A stretch of DNA of 64,000 nt from Brachionus manjavacas. Its lineage: Eukaryota > Rotifera > Eurotatoria > Ploima > Brachionidae. The stretch covers positions 310,001-374,000 of the forward strand of contig JAHQIY010000018.1 in the NCBI GenBank assembly GCA_019054805.1, in the 5' to 3' direction. This document shows positions 34,935-45,775 of this stretch, piece by piece; position 1 is the stretch's first letter; the number at the start of each line of letters is the position of its first letter. Below the pieces are notes generated by a model. It ran no database searches. It had not been told where the DNA came from and saw only the letters and a program-made list of their open reading frames with translations. The position numbers were made by a program, and so were the translations under genes.

Positions 34935-35585
34935 TAAAATAAAGAATACGTTTATTTTCACGTAAATTATCTGTAAATAAATAAAAAGAAAATCAGATAA
35001 AATATCTGTAAGTGAATTAAAAAAAAAGTTTATTTTCAGATAAAAAAAAGATTAATCACATTCATTACAAATCCATTTCTTTTTTTTTTGGAGCATAAGT
35101 TCTATCAACACATTTTAGATGAAAAATACAAGAACAATTATCACAAACTATATTCTTAGATTCACATGATAAACAACAAATTTTACATAATTTAACTTAT
35201 TATTTTATTTATTTAACTATATCTAAAAACCCTTTAATAGTACTAGTTTAATTGATTGATTCCAAAAACTCTTTTATTTGATTTTGCCCATCTGTATTTA
35301 CTGTTTTTGAACATTTGTTTTTTTGGACTGTTACAGGTGATTGATTAATTTTTAATTATGGTTTCACTTCATTAATTCTGCCTAATTAATTTGTTTCAAT
35401 TATTATGGTCTTTGAATTGTTTCTATTTTTATTCTTTTGATTTTTGACATTTACGTGAAAATAAATAATTTTTTCATTCAGGTAAAAAATAAAAAAAATT
35501 TATTTACAGGTAAATTACATTTTCTAATATTGTTTATTTTCAGATAATTTATCTGAAAATAAATTCACTCTAAAATAAAAGCTTT
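34935..35585 (-). mobile_element. TIR element carrying a PHD-finger gene remnant
   Basis: Imperfect inverted ends of about 50 bp: left AAATAAAGAATACG then TTTATTTTCACGTAAATTATCTG, right (reversed) TTTATTTTAGAGTGAA then TTTATTTTCAGATAAATTATCTG. The word TTTATTTTCAGATAA recurs inside. On the minus strand an ATG at about 35450 starts MSKIKRIKIE, and after stops the segment 35192-35052 reads as a PHD finger: C-x2-C..C-x2-C..H-x2-C..W-x-C-x2-C (KICCLSCES, CDNCSCIFHLKC, WICNECD) with one frameshift in an A-run. A superfamily cannot be given and no target duplication was certain. Confidence 0.55.
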
Positions 35586-35770
35586 GAAAAAATGAAAAAA
35601 ATTTTTTTTTAATTCAAAACTAAAATTTTTGATTTGAAATTTAACTTTAATTATGAACTTAAATTTGTTTAAAAACGGACCAGTTTATTTATTTCAGTAA
35701 AGGTTCTTGTAAATTGAAATTTAATATTTCTTTTATGAAGAAAGCAAAAAGCAAAAATAATTTTAATTCT

Positions 35771-36679
35771 TTATAAATTGTCATTCTTTATAAAGTAATC
35801 TAAAATCTTTTCCATGCTATGAGATGAAAACGGATTAAACCATTTTTCCAAATAACTTGCATTTGACATAACATCGATTCGTTTTACTATACCAACTTGT
35901 TTCCCACATGCATTTACAATATTTGGATTCGATAGATATACAGTGATATCAAGCGAGCAAAGCGCATTCTCCAAATCACTTATTTTGCCAGATAAAAGAG
36001 CTGCGTTTTTTTCCATTTCTTCCAAAACAGCAAAAGCACCAGGGCTGTCAAATGTAACACAGTGCAAGTCGAATGATTGACTCATATCAATTGATTTTCC
36101 ATTTGGAAAAGTGAACAAACCGCGTGGACAAACGGGATAAAATTGAGGATTTTTTGCGATCAAAGTACATAATTGAGCCAGCCAACCGCCTAAACTATGA
36201 CCCGTAATTGTAACTGAGAAGTCATTTCTTACAAATTTATTTGAATCTTCTTTTAATGCATTGTTAATTAGGGATTGTGTTGTATGCCAATCAGCCTTTA
36301 TAATGACATCTTGAGTCACTTGATTAATCGCTACATCTGTTTTAATTTGCTCAAAATTTGTCAGTTGTGTTCCTCTGTGTACAATAACTACTTTCTTTTG
36401 GGGTCTATTCAAAAATGTTGTGCAGTGAAATCCTTTGTAAGCAGTTCGGGTTACCATTTGCCATTTATTTTCATCAACAAATGTAACTAAATCTTTTATT
36501 TTAATACAAGCTTTCTTATCTTCTGGAATCTTATGAATACAGTCAATTGTCATGTCTGCATAGTACTCTAGATTAACTATAAATGCAAGCTCTTTGATTG
36601 AGGGATAACTTCCAATCTCAGAGTTACAAGAGAGTTTTGGAATCGTTCTACGCAGTTCAGAACACTTATTACAGCTCAT
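35771..36679 (-). CDS. Lipase class 3 family alpha/beta hydrolase
   Basis: Intronless, 302 residues. The fold's landmarks are in order: VVIVHRGT at about 97-104 (oxyanion strand), the nucleophile elbow TGHSLGG with Ser at about 162, an Asp in TFDSPGAF at about 211, and a candidate His in FNPFSSHSME at about 288. There is no signal peptide and the N-terminus is Cys-rich (MSCNKCSEL), so it is probably cytosolic. The family hydrolyses acyl esters of lipids; the real substrate is unknown. An AG lies one base before the ATG (TTTTTAATAG), which supports this start. No close neighbour gene; transposon debris on both sides. Confidence 0.87.
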   Translation of the reverse strand: MSCNKCSELRRTIPKLSCNSEIGSYPSIKELAFIVNLEYYADMTIDCIHKIPEDKKACIKIKDLVTFVDENKWQMVTRTAYKGFHCTTFLNRPQKKVVIVHRGTQLTNFEQIKTDVAINQVTQDVIIKADWHTTQSLINNALKEDSNKFVRNDFSVTITGHSLGGWLAQLCTLIAKNPQFYPVCPRGLFTFPNGKSIDMSQSFDLHCVTFDSPGAFAVLEEMEKNAALLSGKISDLENALCSLDITVYLSNPNIVNACGKQVGIVKRIDVMSNASYLEKWFNPFSSHSMEKILDYFIKNDNL

Positions 36680-36689
36680 TCTATTAAAA

Positions 36690-37560
36690 ATCCTAAATTA
36701 AAAAGAGTTAATTTAATAAAGTTAATGAAAGTATTTATTGAATGTGCTGCAAATTTTAATTAGAGTTTAAGAATTTAAAGTTATGACTAAATGGATCACG
36801 TATTTGTTGGAATTAAGTTAATTTAAGATATGATAAAATAAGTGATATATAAATGATGATAATTTGTTAATTGAAACGAAAATCTTAACTTGAAAAAAAA
36901 CTAAAATTCAAGATTAAATTTAAAAAAGATAACTAGTTTTTTTTAAGTTCTAAAATCTCAAACTCATGATTTGAGCTAGATTAATGGTATCAACATCATT
37001 TTCAAAAGCTAGAAATGCAAGATAAGCAATTTATTATCAATAAGAAAAAAATTCAGGAAGTTGATATTTTCTCTACAAACTTCTTTAGAAAAAGAAATAA
37101 TATGAGCATGACATTTTAGAGCTTAAAATAAAGCTCTTTTTTATTTTTTATTTTAGGTTTTCCAGAATTTTGAACATTTTGAAGCCATTCCGTCTGTTCG
37201 GGTTCTTTACAGCTTTTTATTCTGTAGAATTCATTTCGAAGGAACCATTTGGTGTCCTTTTAATCTACAAAATAAAACAGATAAACCGAAAGAAGAAGTT
37301 GATTATTAAAAAATACTTCATTTTAGCCGTCAAAAAAGAAGTTTCTCATTATCAAGAACAAATATTAGAGTCAATGAAAAGTGGAAGGAATCCAACCCAG
37401 CTTTGTCAAGTCATGCTGATACGCATCAAATTCTGAAGACTTAGATCGGTCAGAATTTAATCCAATGTAGTCAAATATTTATTTTTTTATTGAAAACCTT
37501 GAGCCTTACTCACCCTCTTACTCAAAATCAATAATTTTAAACCGGACGAAAGCACAATCT
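36690..37560. other. Intergenic, one weak open stretch
   Basis: The segment 37150-37437 can be read in two frames for about 90 codons and is less AT-rich than its flanks, but no start, splice signal or known motif supports a gene. It may be transposon debris. Confidence 0.35.
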
Positions 37561-37566
37561 TGTTGT

Positions 37567-37700
37567 CATGACGACTTTGTGATCAGTTGATCACCAAAAA
37601 ATGTGATCAGTGGTATCATGACGACTTTATGATCATTTTGATTACAAAATTTTTGATCACAAATTTGTGATTTAATTTTTTGTGATCAGTATGTAAATAA
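37567..37700. repeat. Cluster of TGATCA palindromes with a short direct repeat
   Basis: The unit TCATGACGACTTT(G/A)TGATCA occurs at about 37567-37586 and again at about 37617-37636. TGATCA and near copies (TGATTAC, TTGATCAC) recur to 37690, able to pair with each other. Non-coding. Confidence 0.5.
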
Positions 37701-37724
37701 TCAATATAATAAAATAAAATAAAA

Positions 37725-38034
37725 AAATTATTTATGTTTAAGTCATTTATGTTTTTTACTAATATGAAGTTTCACACCATTGTCATTCTTCATTAACTCT
37801 CCGCATAATGGACAAGGAATCGGGTTTGAAAATTTAAACAAAGACTTTTTTACAGACAATTTTATTTCCTCACTCACAACTTGTTTAGCCAACGCCACAG
37901 ATTTGAAGAAATCTGCTTTTTCTTTTACAGAGTCAAATTTTAATTCTTGGAATTTTTAGCCTAATGTTTCTACTAACTCTTGGTCCAATTCACTCTGTGA
38001 TTCAGTATCACAAACATTAGCTTCTTTTACAGTT
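37725..38034 (-). pseudogene. C2H2 zinc-finger protein fragment
   Basis: Minus strand from the left edge of the TIR element at 38038: an acidic/polar stretch (TVKEANVCDTESQSELDQE), one in-frame TAG near 37958, then FDSVKEKADFFKSVALAK, and a C2H2 finger IPCPLCGELMKNDNGVKLH with ISKKHK, then stop. Its start is cut off by the TIR element. It may be a gene fragment or an older transposon; origin unknown. Confidence 0.5.
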
Positions 38035-38037
38035 AAC

Positions 38038-40466
38038 GGGGCGAAGTTTTGACATGAGTTATAAAAAAAAATGAGTCAATTAAAAAATAACTCATGTTTT
38101 TTTAACTCATTTTTGATTCAATTTTTGATTTCAAAAAAAAGGTTATTTTTACATTGGTGTGATAGAATAATCGTATATATTTGTCAAAAATATGCATAAA
38201 TTTGCCACCAATGTGGTTCAATTTATCTTTGTTTGATGGATCTACCACCTTTTTTTCCCAATATCTTTGATAAGTCAGTATTTTAAAATAGGAATAATAT
38301 AAGCATTCATTTTTAGCAGTGTGCAAATTGATCAGCAATGGGTTTAGGGTTTAAATATATTTTTAAGTTATTTAATTAATTTTTTTCAATTATTGTTTTT
38401 TAGTTAAGTTTGGGTTCCATTTAGGATCTTTTGTTGCAATTATAGAAGTTTTAAAAAGAATAAGAATTTTTTAATTAATTAATTAACACATTTATTTTTA
38501 TGGTCATATTTTCTCTTTTCATCAAAATAATGAAGCAGAAAAAAATGATTAAAAATGAGCTAGTAAAAAAAAATGAGTTAAAAAAATAACTGTCTTCTCT
38601 TGCCTAGGAGGGTTCATCTTTTAGGAAATTTTTTAGCTTAAAAATCTCCCGACATGGTTTTACTCAATGAATTAAAGATAGATTTGAGTGAGGCAAATTT
38701 TCATCTTGATTTTCACAATAATCAGTTCTTAATAAAACCACGCAACAAGTTTGAAGGAGGAGTAGCTATTTTTATTAAAGAAGGAATTGAATTTATACAA
38801 GATTTTTCTTATGAGGAATTCAATTCCGAACTCCTTTGTATAAAACTAAATTTAGGAAAGAATAAAGAATTAGTTGTATTTAGTCTTTATAATCCACCCA
38901 ATGTGCTTCTGAATTTTGAGCTTTTTAAAACAGTTAATAAATAATGTAGAAACTACATTATTAACAAAGCAAATAGGCTGCGTAGAAAACGGTATAATGT
39001 TTGAAAGAATAATCAATGGGTTAGACTTTTCAGTAATCAATGATAAGCGCCCTACTTTCAATATTTTTAATAAGAATTACTTTGAAATTCTTGATCTTTT
39101 TTTAGTTTCATCTTCATTAATTGACAAAATTACCGACTTCAATGTCTTAAATAGTCAAGACATGACTAGTGACCATTTCCCAATCGAAGCATCAATTTCT
39201 AAGGACAATCAATTAGAAAATAAATCTACAGCTAAAAATTTAACTATAAGAAAGCGAACTGGCAATTATTTAGCGAGATTTTAAATTCTCAAATAGTTAT
39301 TATCCCTGAAAGTTCCATCATTATAGATCAACTAAATGATAAAATTACAGAAAAAATCATTTCTACTTCTCATAAAAGCATTCCTTATCTTTCTCAGAAA
39401 ATTTACAAAGCACTCTTCTTCAAGGCTCAGTAATTAGTACTCTTTTATTTAGTATATATATTAAAGACATCCCCAAAAGAAACAAAACAAATAATGAATA
39501 CTCTCTGCTTTTCGCAGATGATCTAGTTACATTCTTCATTTATAACAAAAAGAGGAACCTTGAAAATAAGATAAATAAATGCACCAACGAACTAGAACAA
39601 TGGCTTGTTAAATGGAAAATGAAGATATCAGTTGAAAAGTCGTGTTCAGTAGTCTTCTCTAGGTACAAAAAAGAGAGTGATAATCTAAACTTAAAAATTT
39701 ATGGAAACAGAAGAATGAACCAAAAAGAAATCAAGTTTCTAAGTATAAAATTCTAATATATTAATAGACGAAATTAGAGAACGCTGCAATAAAAGGCTAA
39801 ATATTATTATGTTATTGTCAAATAAAAAATGGGGTCTTAATCAAAACACACTAGGAAATTTATATAAATCTTTAGTCGGATCAATCTTAGACTATTCTTT
39901 TTCTTGCTTGAATTCATTTTCAGAAAATAATATCAAAAAAATACAAGCAATTCAGAATACAGCAGTCAGAGCTATCCTCAAGTTAAAATATGATTTAATG
40001 TTGCATCATGAGGCTTTTAATAAACTTAAATTACCAACAGTCTCAAATCGGCTTTGTGAGTTGAGTGAGAGATATGTTGGGACAGGACTGAGACATTCTA
40101 TTCCATTGGTTGTAAGACTGGTGGAGGAATACAAAGAAGGTTTCGAAGCAAGATATATTGAATCCCCAACTCCATTGTGTAATTGCTACCTTACTATTTT
40201 CTCATTTTTTCCTGAAACCTGAACTATGTAAACATTTGCCACATGTAACAATCTATGTCTTCTAAACTTTCGTTTTTTTTAGCTTATTTACTTTATTTTG
40301 ATTTTTTTTTATCTCATTTTATCAACTTTAATTTTATTTTTTATTTTGATTTTTTTTTTAATCTATTCTGAAGGAGCCCTAGCTCGGTACAGAAAACAAA
40401 TAATAAAAAAAAATAATAAAATAACTAATTCATTTAATTAATTAACTCATGTCAAAACTTCACCCC
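38038..40466. mobile_element. TIR element split by a LINE-A insertion
   Basis: Left end GGGGCGAAGTTTTGACATGAG and right end, reversed, GGGGTGAAGTTTTGACATGAG, about 24 bp with one mismatch. The LINE at about 38592-40422 lies inside, so the original element was only about 600 bp. A minus-strand open stretch (38338-38102, with AKNECLYYSYFKILTYQRYW) lies in its left part and is not recognised. I could not find a target-site duplication. Confidence 0.6.
38592..40422 (+). mobile_element. LINE-A with APE endonuclease, internal deletion
   Basis: Contains the end of an APE-type endonuclease (FEGGVAIFIKEGIEF near 38750, SLYNPPNV near 38882, TSDHFPIE near 39165-39190), then a jump near 39420 that removes RT motifs 0-3, then LLFADDLVTFF near 39509-39540 with the catalytic ADD kept, the thumb, and a C-terminus ending PTPLCNCYL at about 40190. 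The 3' terminus CTGAAGGAGCCCTAGCTCGG at about 40372 is followed by an AATAA tail. A probable target duplication AAAATAACT flanks it (38583-38591 and about 40423-40431). Confidence 0.85.
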
Positions 40467-40985
40467 AGTACTCAATTTTTCGTCAAATTCAATAAATAAA
40501 AATTTTTAGATAAATAAAATTATTAATTTCTAAATTTTTGCAGCATACTGTATCATTATCGGTTCATCATTTTTTTTTTCAAATTAAAAACCATTTTTGG
40601 CCACCCATTAATGCTTTTCTGTTGACAAAAAAATAAAAATATTTAATAAATAACAAACACAAAGTAAATTATATTAAACACTTTTCAAGCTATTCTCAGT
40701 CATCTTGAATGAGAACAAACGTTTTCACGTTTTAAATAAATTTTTTTTATATTCTTTTTATTTTCAATTTTCAATAAAGGCAATCAGAAAGATAAATGAA
40801 AAAAAAATTATACACTTTATTAATAAACAAGCTTTCAATCTTAGAACTCAACTTGATTATTTCACATAAATACAAAATGGAATACTCAGACATTATCATT
40901 TTATCTTTGATATTTTAAGATTGAACAAAACTTGTTTAAACAAATGAGAAAAAAAATAGGTGAAAAAAAAAAATTGGAAATGGTC
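40467..40985. other. AT-rich intergenic stretch
   Basis: 3' flank of PNISR; nothing recognised beyond A/T runs. Confidence 0.4.
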
Positions 40986-40987
40986 TA

Positions 40988-42640
40988 TTATCTTGATGGT
41001 GATCTCGATTGTGAGCTGGACGACGAGCTAGAATCGCTTCTGCGCGACTTACCGGACGATCTTCTGCGGCCTGAGCTCGGGTCGCGCCTAGAGCTCGACT
41101 TTTTGTAGCGGTCGCGCGAACTAGACCTAGAATAAGACCGTTTCCTGCTCCTGTACTTCCTATGCCTTGAATTGGAACGGCTTGAGTGCCGTCTGCTTTT
41201 ATGCTTTCGATCTTCGTCATCACTATCATCGCTGTGTCTTTTTCGTCTTTCTTTTCTGGGCGATTTGGATCGTCTGCTACGCCGCGTCGACCGGGACCTA
41301 CTCCTCGATCGGCGCGGCTTTCTCTTCTCCTCATTCAGGCTGTCGGCCATTTTTCTTTCATATTCCTTGAGTTTTTTTTCACCTCTTTGCCTCAAAAAGT
41401 CAATGTCCTCCTCAATGTCTGTTTGTTCGTCCTCTTCGTCCTCGTCGTCATCTGCATACGCCAAATTCAACGATTTGCTCGAGTCTCTCAACTGTTGCCG
41501 AATCCTCAAATCTTTTTCATAATTGACAACTTGCTTGGCCACAGAGTTCAGCTCACAATTAGTCACCTCCAAAAGTATTTCCGTCATCCACGACTTTAAT
41601 AAGCTCATCTTGTGAATTTAAAAAAATAAATATTTTTTTTTTTTTTTTTTTTTTTTATTTTACAATTATGTCTTGTTTTTCTTCTTGATTGAATTCGGCC
41701 AATTTTTTTTGCCTGTCTCTCTCGCGCTCTCGCTCTCTTTCGCGCTCCCTCTCTCGTTCCCTTTCTCTGCGCTCGCGCTCCCGGTCACTCTCCAGCCTCA
41801 GCTTGGGCAGGTTCAAAGTCCTCTCTTCGGGAACTTGCACCTCTTCGTCGTCCTCGTTGGAAAAAACCACTTTGGGCTACAACAAAAAAAATAAAAATTT
41901 TATTTCTTTTACTTGAACAAAAAAAAAAGAAGTTTTAGCTAAAAATTTTTTACATTCAATTTGGGCTCTGCTTTGGCACTTTCGAGTTTTTTCTTGTTCA
42001 TTTTTTCCAGCTCGTCTCTGAGCCATGAAGGAAGCTGCTTTTGGCTGGGCTTTTGGGCCACGGCCGGATCTAGCTTGGTCACGTTTTCCTCACTTGACTC
42101 ATTCGACTTAATTATGGTCAAAAAAAGAAAAATACAATTAGTGTCCGAAAGAGAGTGGCATTTAAATGATGCTTATTCATACCGTTAGGAGAAAATATAG
42201 AACACAAAAATCTTAATCTGTTTTAAATACTATACAAAAAAATATGTGTTTACTTTGGAGTGATCGTATGCGGCAAATAAAGGTTTAGGTTTACTAGAAT
42301 TTGAGGGATCAGTAGTGGTTTGTGAGTCATCAGTGGTGCTGTTGACGACGGCCACAGCGGCCGCCTTAAGCAACGCACTGTTCGAGTAGCGCGCCTTGAG
42401 AATGGACTTTTTTTGTCCGGTGCCGTCTCCGTTTTTGTCTGGAGGTGGCGGCGGAGGGTTGTTTATGACATCTGGATCGATGCTGGAGACCGCGGCTGCG
42501 TGCGCAGTGGCCACCATCTGCAAGTGTTGCTGGTACTGTGTCTGCAGCCACTGCTCGTATGTTTCTTTGTACTGGAGCCATTGTTGGGCCGCCAAGCCCC
42601 AGTCAACTCCGTTCGGATCATTGCTTCCCGGTTGCCACAT
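40988..42640 (-). CDS. PNISR: PNISR-like SR-related splicing protein
   Basis: Four phase-0 exons: 42640-42254, 42106-41954, 41876-41664 and 41608-40988, giving 457 residues (human PNISR 805). The N-terminus starts MWQPGSND and has VDWGLAAQQWLQYKE, like the vertebrate protein's IDWAALAQAW. Exon 2 has LPSWLRDELEKMNKKKLE, matching LPAWIREGLEKMEREKQKK. Exon 3 is a charged RE-repeat. Exon 4 opens with LLKSWMTEILLEVT, matching LLTEILLDVTDEE, then a long RS-rich tail to the C-terminus. PNISR is a nuclear speckle protein tied to splicing complexes. The last intron (41663-41609) contains a long poly-T/A tract that could vary. An AG lies 10 bases before the ATG (CTAATTTAG). Confidence 0.88.
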
Positions 42641-42659
42641 TTTTTTAAAACTAAATTAG

Positions 42660-44768
42660 GACCTTAAAAATGATTAGAAAAAATTCTAGAGTTATTTCTT
42701 CTTTTTTGTACACAGTCATAAATTATTCGTTCATTTTCAAATATATTCATTTTTGTTGAGCAAGTGCTGAGTGTGTGGCGCGCAATTTTTTGTCTTCGCG
42801 TGCATTTGTTAAAATTTGAAAATAATACATTTTAAAAAAAAATTTTTTTTTCGACATTCTTGTGAAAATTAAAAAAATGGCAAAAAAATTCATTTTTTTA
42901 GTTGAGAATTTTCGAGTTCCAACTATTGAAATTCGAAGTTCTTAAACCATTAATTTAAATAAGAAAATATTAGAAAAGCTTAGATCTCAAAGGAATTAAT
43001 AAGTGAAGTTAAATTATTAGACAAATTTATTTTGAAAAATTTATTAATTAAAACAAGTTAATCATTTTCATTTATATTTTCGCAGCCAATGATACTTTTG
43101 ATTTGATCCTCAACAATTAAGCATGTTCTTAGAATGTTAAAGCTATTCATCAATATTAAATTATGTGTTTTTTCTCAAGAAATAAAAAGATTTTTAAAAC
43201 AATTTTCATTTTTTAAGTAAAAAAAGGTCTTTGACAACGAGAGAATCTGAAAAAGTTATATGTGGGCTAATTGCAGCATAAAAAAATTCCAATCTTTATT
43301 AAATATAATTCGTTTTATTTTTTTTGAATTTATTAAATAAAATAAAAATTAAATTCTTTATTTATCTTGCATTATCTTGACGATCATTTTTGATAATAAT
43401 TAAAGACTTACTCAATAGGAGGCTTGACTAGGCTTGAAGCACCCAAATTTATTCCACCTTGTCATTTTATCAATTTGAGTCTATGTCCAGGTCTAATGTC
43501 TAAGAAGTTTTGTTTTTTTTATTCTTGATCTCAATATTTGGATATCAAGTTTAAATATTTAAATTTATTTAAATTTAATTCAATTGCTAGTTTATCTAAA
43601 AAAATCGAATCAAGTTTTTATTAAGTTTTATTTATTTCTTTTTATTTACTTAGTTAATCTGTATGGAATTAAAGCTAACTAATTGAATTGAATTTTTTGT
43701 TATTTATTAAAGAAAAAATATTTACCGTCATTTAAAAACAAAATTGATTGTCATATGGTAATAAAACTGGGTCCGGGCAGAGCCCTGGTTTTAGGATTCG
43801 GGTATGTTGTAGATTAGAGAACTATTAGTTAAAATTAGAATTAATAATTAAACTTTTTATGAATTAAAATCTTTAATCTATTTTCAAATGACAATTTAAT
43901 TATTGATATGACGGTTTATTACATCCTTTATTAATATTTTTTAAAAAAATGTTTATTGCAATAAGAGTGACAGAAACATTGCAAGCAGATATAATATGTT
44001 ATCAATGTACAAAATGTGCTATTTGACTTAAAATTGTACCCTATTTGGAAACTAATGAAGCAGTAATGATTTGAATGACAAAAAAGGCTCACGGTGATTG
44101 GGAGTCACGTAAAACATAATCGGTAATTAGATAACCATCAAGTAGCAAGATTATAGAATACGAGAAAACGAGTAAGAATTCGTTTATTATTTAAATAGAT
44201 TTTTGATAATTATAGATTGGAAAACAATTAAAAAATAAATTTAGTATTTTTTTCTCCTTTAAAAAAAATATTCAGTTTTTATTTTTATTTTTTGTTCTAC
44301 TTAGATAATTAGTGTTTTATTTTTCTAAAAAAAGTTAATAGTAAAAATTTTTGTTCTAAATTGAGTATTTTATTTTTTTTTTTGCAAAAAAGAAAAAAAG
44401 TAAAAATCATTTGCCGGATTGATTACTAAAAAATGCTGAGAATATCGTTTAAAAAAATGAAAAATATCAAAAATTTTTTAGAAGAGTAGTGAAAAAAAAA
44501 TTAATTTTTATTTTAGACCTGGTGTAAAATTTGGTCTTCTTATATTTCAATAAATATCAATTTCAATACCATGCTCTATTGAAACTTCAAAATTGATGTC
44601 TAATATCTGAAGACTAAAATTAATACAGTGGCCATTTGATGAGGCACTTTGGTATTCTTTTAATGCGAATTCAAATGTTTTTATAACTTTTATAATTTGA
44701 ACTTTTCTTTAGAAAAGTTTAATTTATTAGTAATAATAAAAATATTTATTATTGTATGATATTATTGT
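42660..44768. other. Long AT-rich intergenic stretch
   Basis: No supported gene or element. A short GC-richer island at 43770-43805 (GGGTCCGGGCAGAGCCCTGG) stands out but lacks any structure I can name. Confidence 0.4.
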
Positions 44769-44776
44769 ATTTAAAA

Positions 44777-45163
44777 CAGACTTGTTTTTAAGTCACAAGT
44801 CTTAAGTCAAGTCAAGTCATGGCTTAAATTTTTTTTTTTTAAATGTGACAATTGTTGCTGATCGATTTTTTATATACTTTTTCCAAACAAATACAAAATA
44901 AATAGAAAAAAATTTTTTTTAGCTCTTTTATTCATTTTATTTTTAATAGTGTTGATAAATTCACCAAATTTTTGGTTTTATTTAATAAAAATTATTTCAT
45001 CGTTTTCAAATGAAACGATTACAACCAGATTTTGTACAGCACCAACAGTGATATTTCTAGTTCGCGATATACTAGCAGTTAAAAAAAAAAAAAAATTTAA
45101 GTAATGACTTTGACTTAAATTTTTGTGACTTAGACTTAAAACTGTGACTTAAAAACAAGTCTG
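44777..45163. mobile_element. hAT-type MITE with perfect 8-bp target duplication
   Basis: 387 bp. Left end CAGACTTGTTTTTAAGTCAC and its reverse complement at the right end; inverted similarity extends about 70 bp and is made of repeated AAGTC(A) units. The flanks are identical 8-mers, ATTTAAAA, at 44769-44776 and 45164-45171. CAG-starting ends with 8-bp duplications are the hallmark of hAT elements. Non-coding. Confidence 0.88.
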
Positions 45164-45508
45164 ATTTAAAAATAACTCTTATTTAAAAATATATCTTTTG
45201 ATTGATCTTTTTTTAAAAATTTGTCTATTTAAAATTTTGCACAAATTTTTATTTTTTTTTAATTATCTGTATTTTTAAATTGACATTAAATTATTTAATT
45301 AATAAATATGGACGTTTTTTTAGTAGTTTATTTGTGAAAAGTCTGTAATGAGATTTGCGCTATCTTCGTAGCAATAAGCAATCAAATTTTCCTAAAAAAT
45401 AAATCAAATAATATAATTAATATTTTTCAATATAATTCATTTATAATTCGGCAAAGTGAAGCAATAATTTGGTCAAAATTCTTAAATGTAAATCAGTTAT
45501 TAAAAAAA

Positions 45509-45581
45509 AGCCCCCAGGGAGGATCGAACTCCCGGCCCCCAGTTTACAAGACTGGTGCTCTAACCACTGAGCTATGGAGGC
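45509..45581 (-). tRNA. tRNA-Thr (TGT)
   Basis: 73 bases with the same cloverleaf as the others, GCCTCCA acceptor, anticodon TGT, GGGCC variable region as in the 27254 gene; T-run terminator at 45502-45509 on the minus strand. Confidence 0.96.
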
Positions 45582-45775
45582 TTATAGAAAATAATACCAA
45601 ATATAAAGATTGAATTATTTTTAACATGACAAAACAAAAATCTTTGCATATATAAATTTTATTTAAGTTAATTTAGATTTAAGTTAATATCAAAAAAAAA
45701 TAAATATAAATATATAAATTCTGGAAAGTAATATAAATACAAGTCGTGAATCTAGAATAAAAATTAGATTCCAAG

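Noticed and set aside
37170..37436. 88-codon frame on the plus strand as a gene
   Set aside because: A second frame over the same stretch is also nearly open, there is no homology I recognise, and no start or splice evidence.
41172..41599. Long plus-strand frames opposite the PNISR RS domain
   Set aside because: Repetitive RS codons leave antisense frames open; no motif, start context or splice signals support them.
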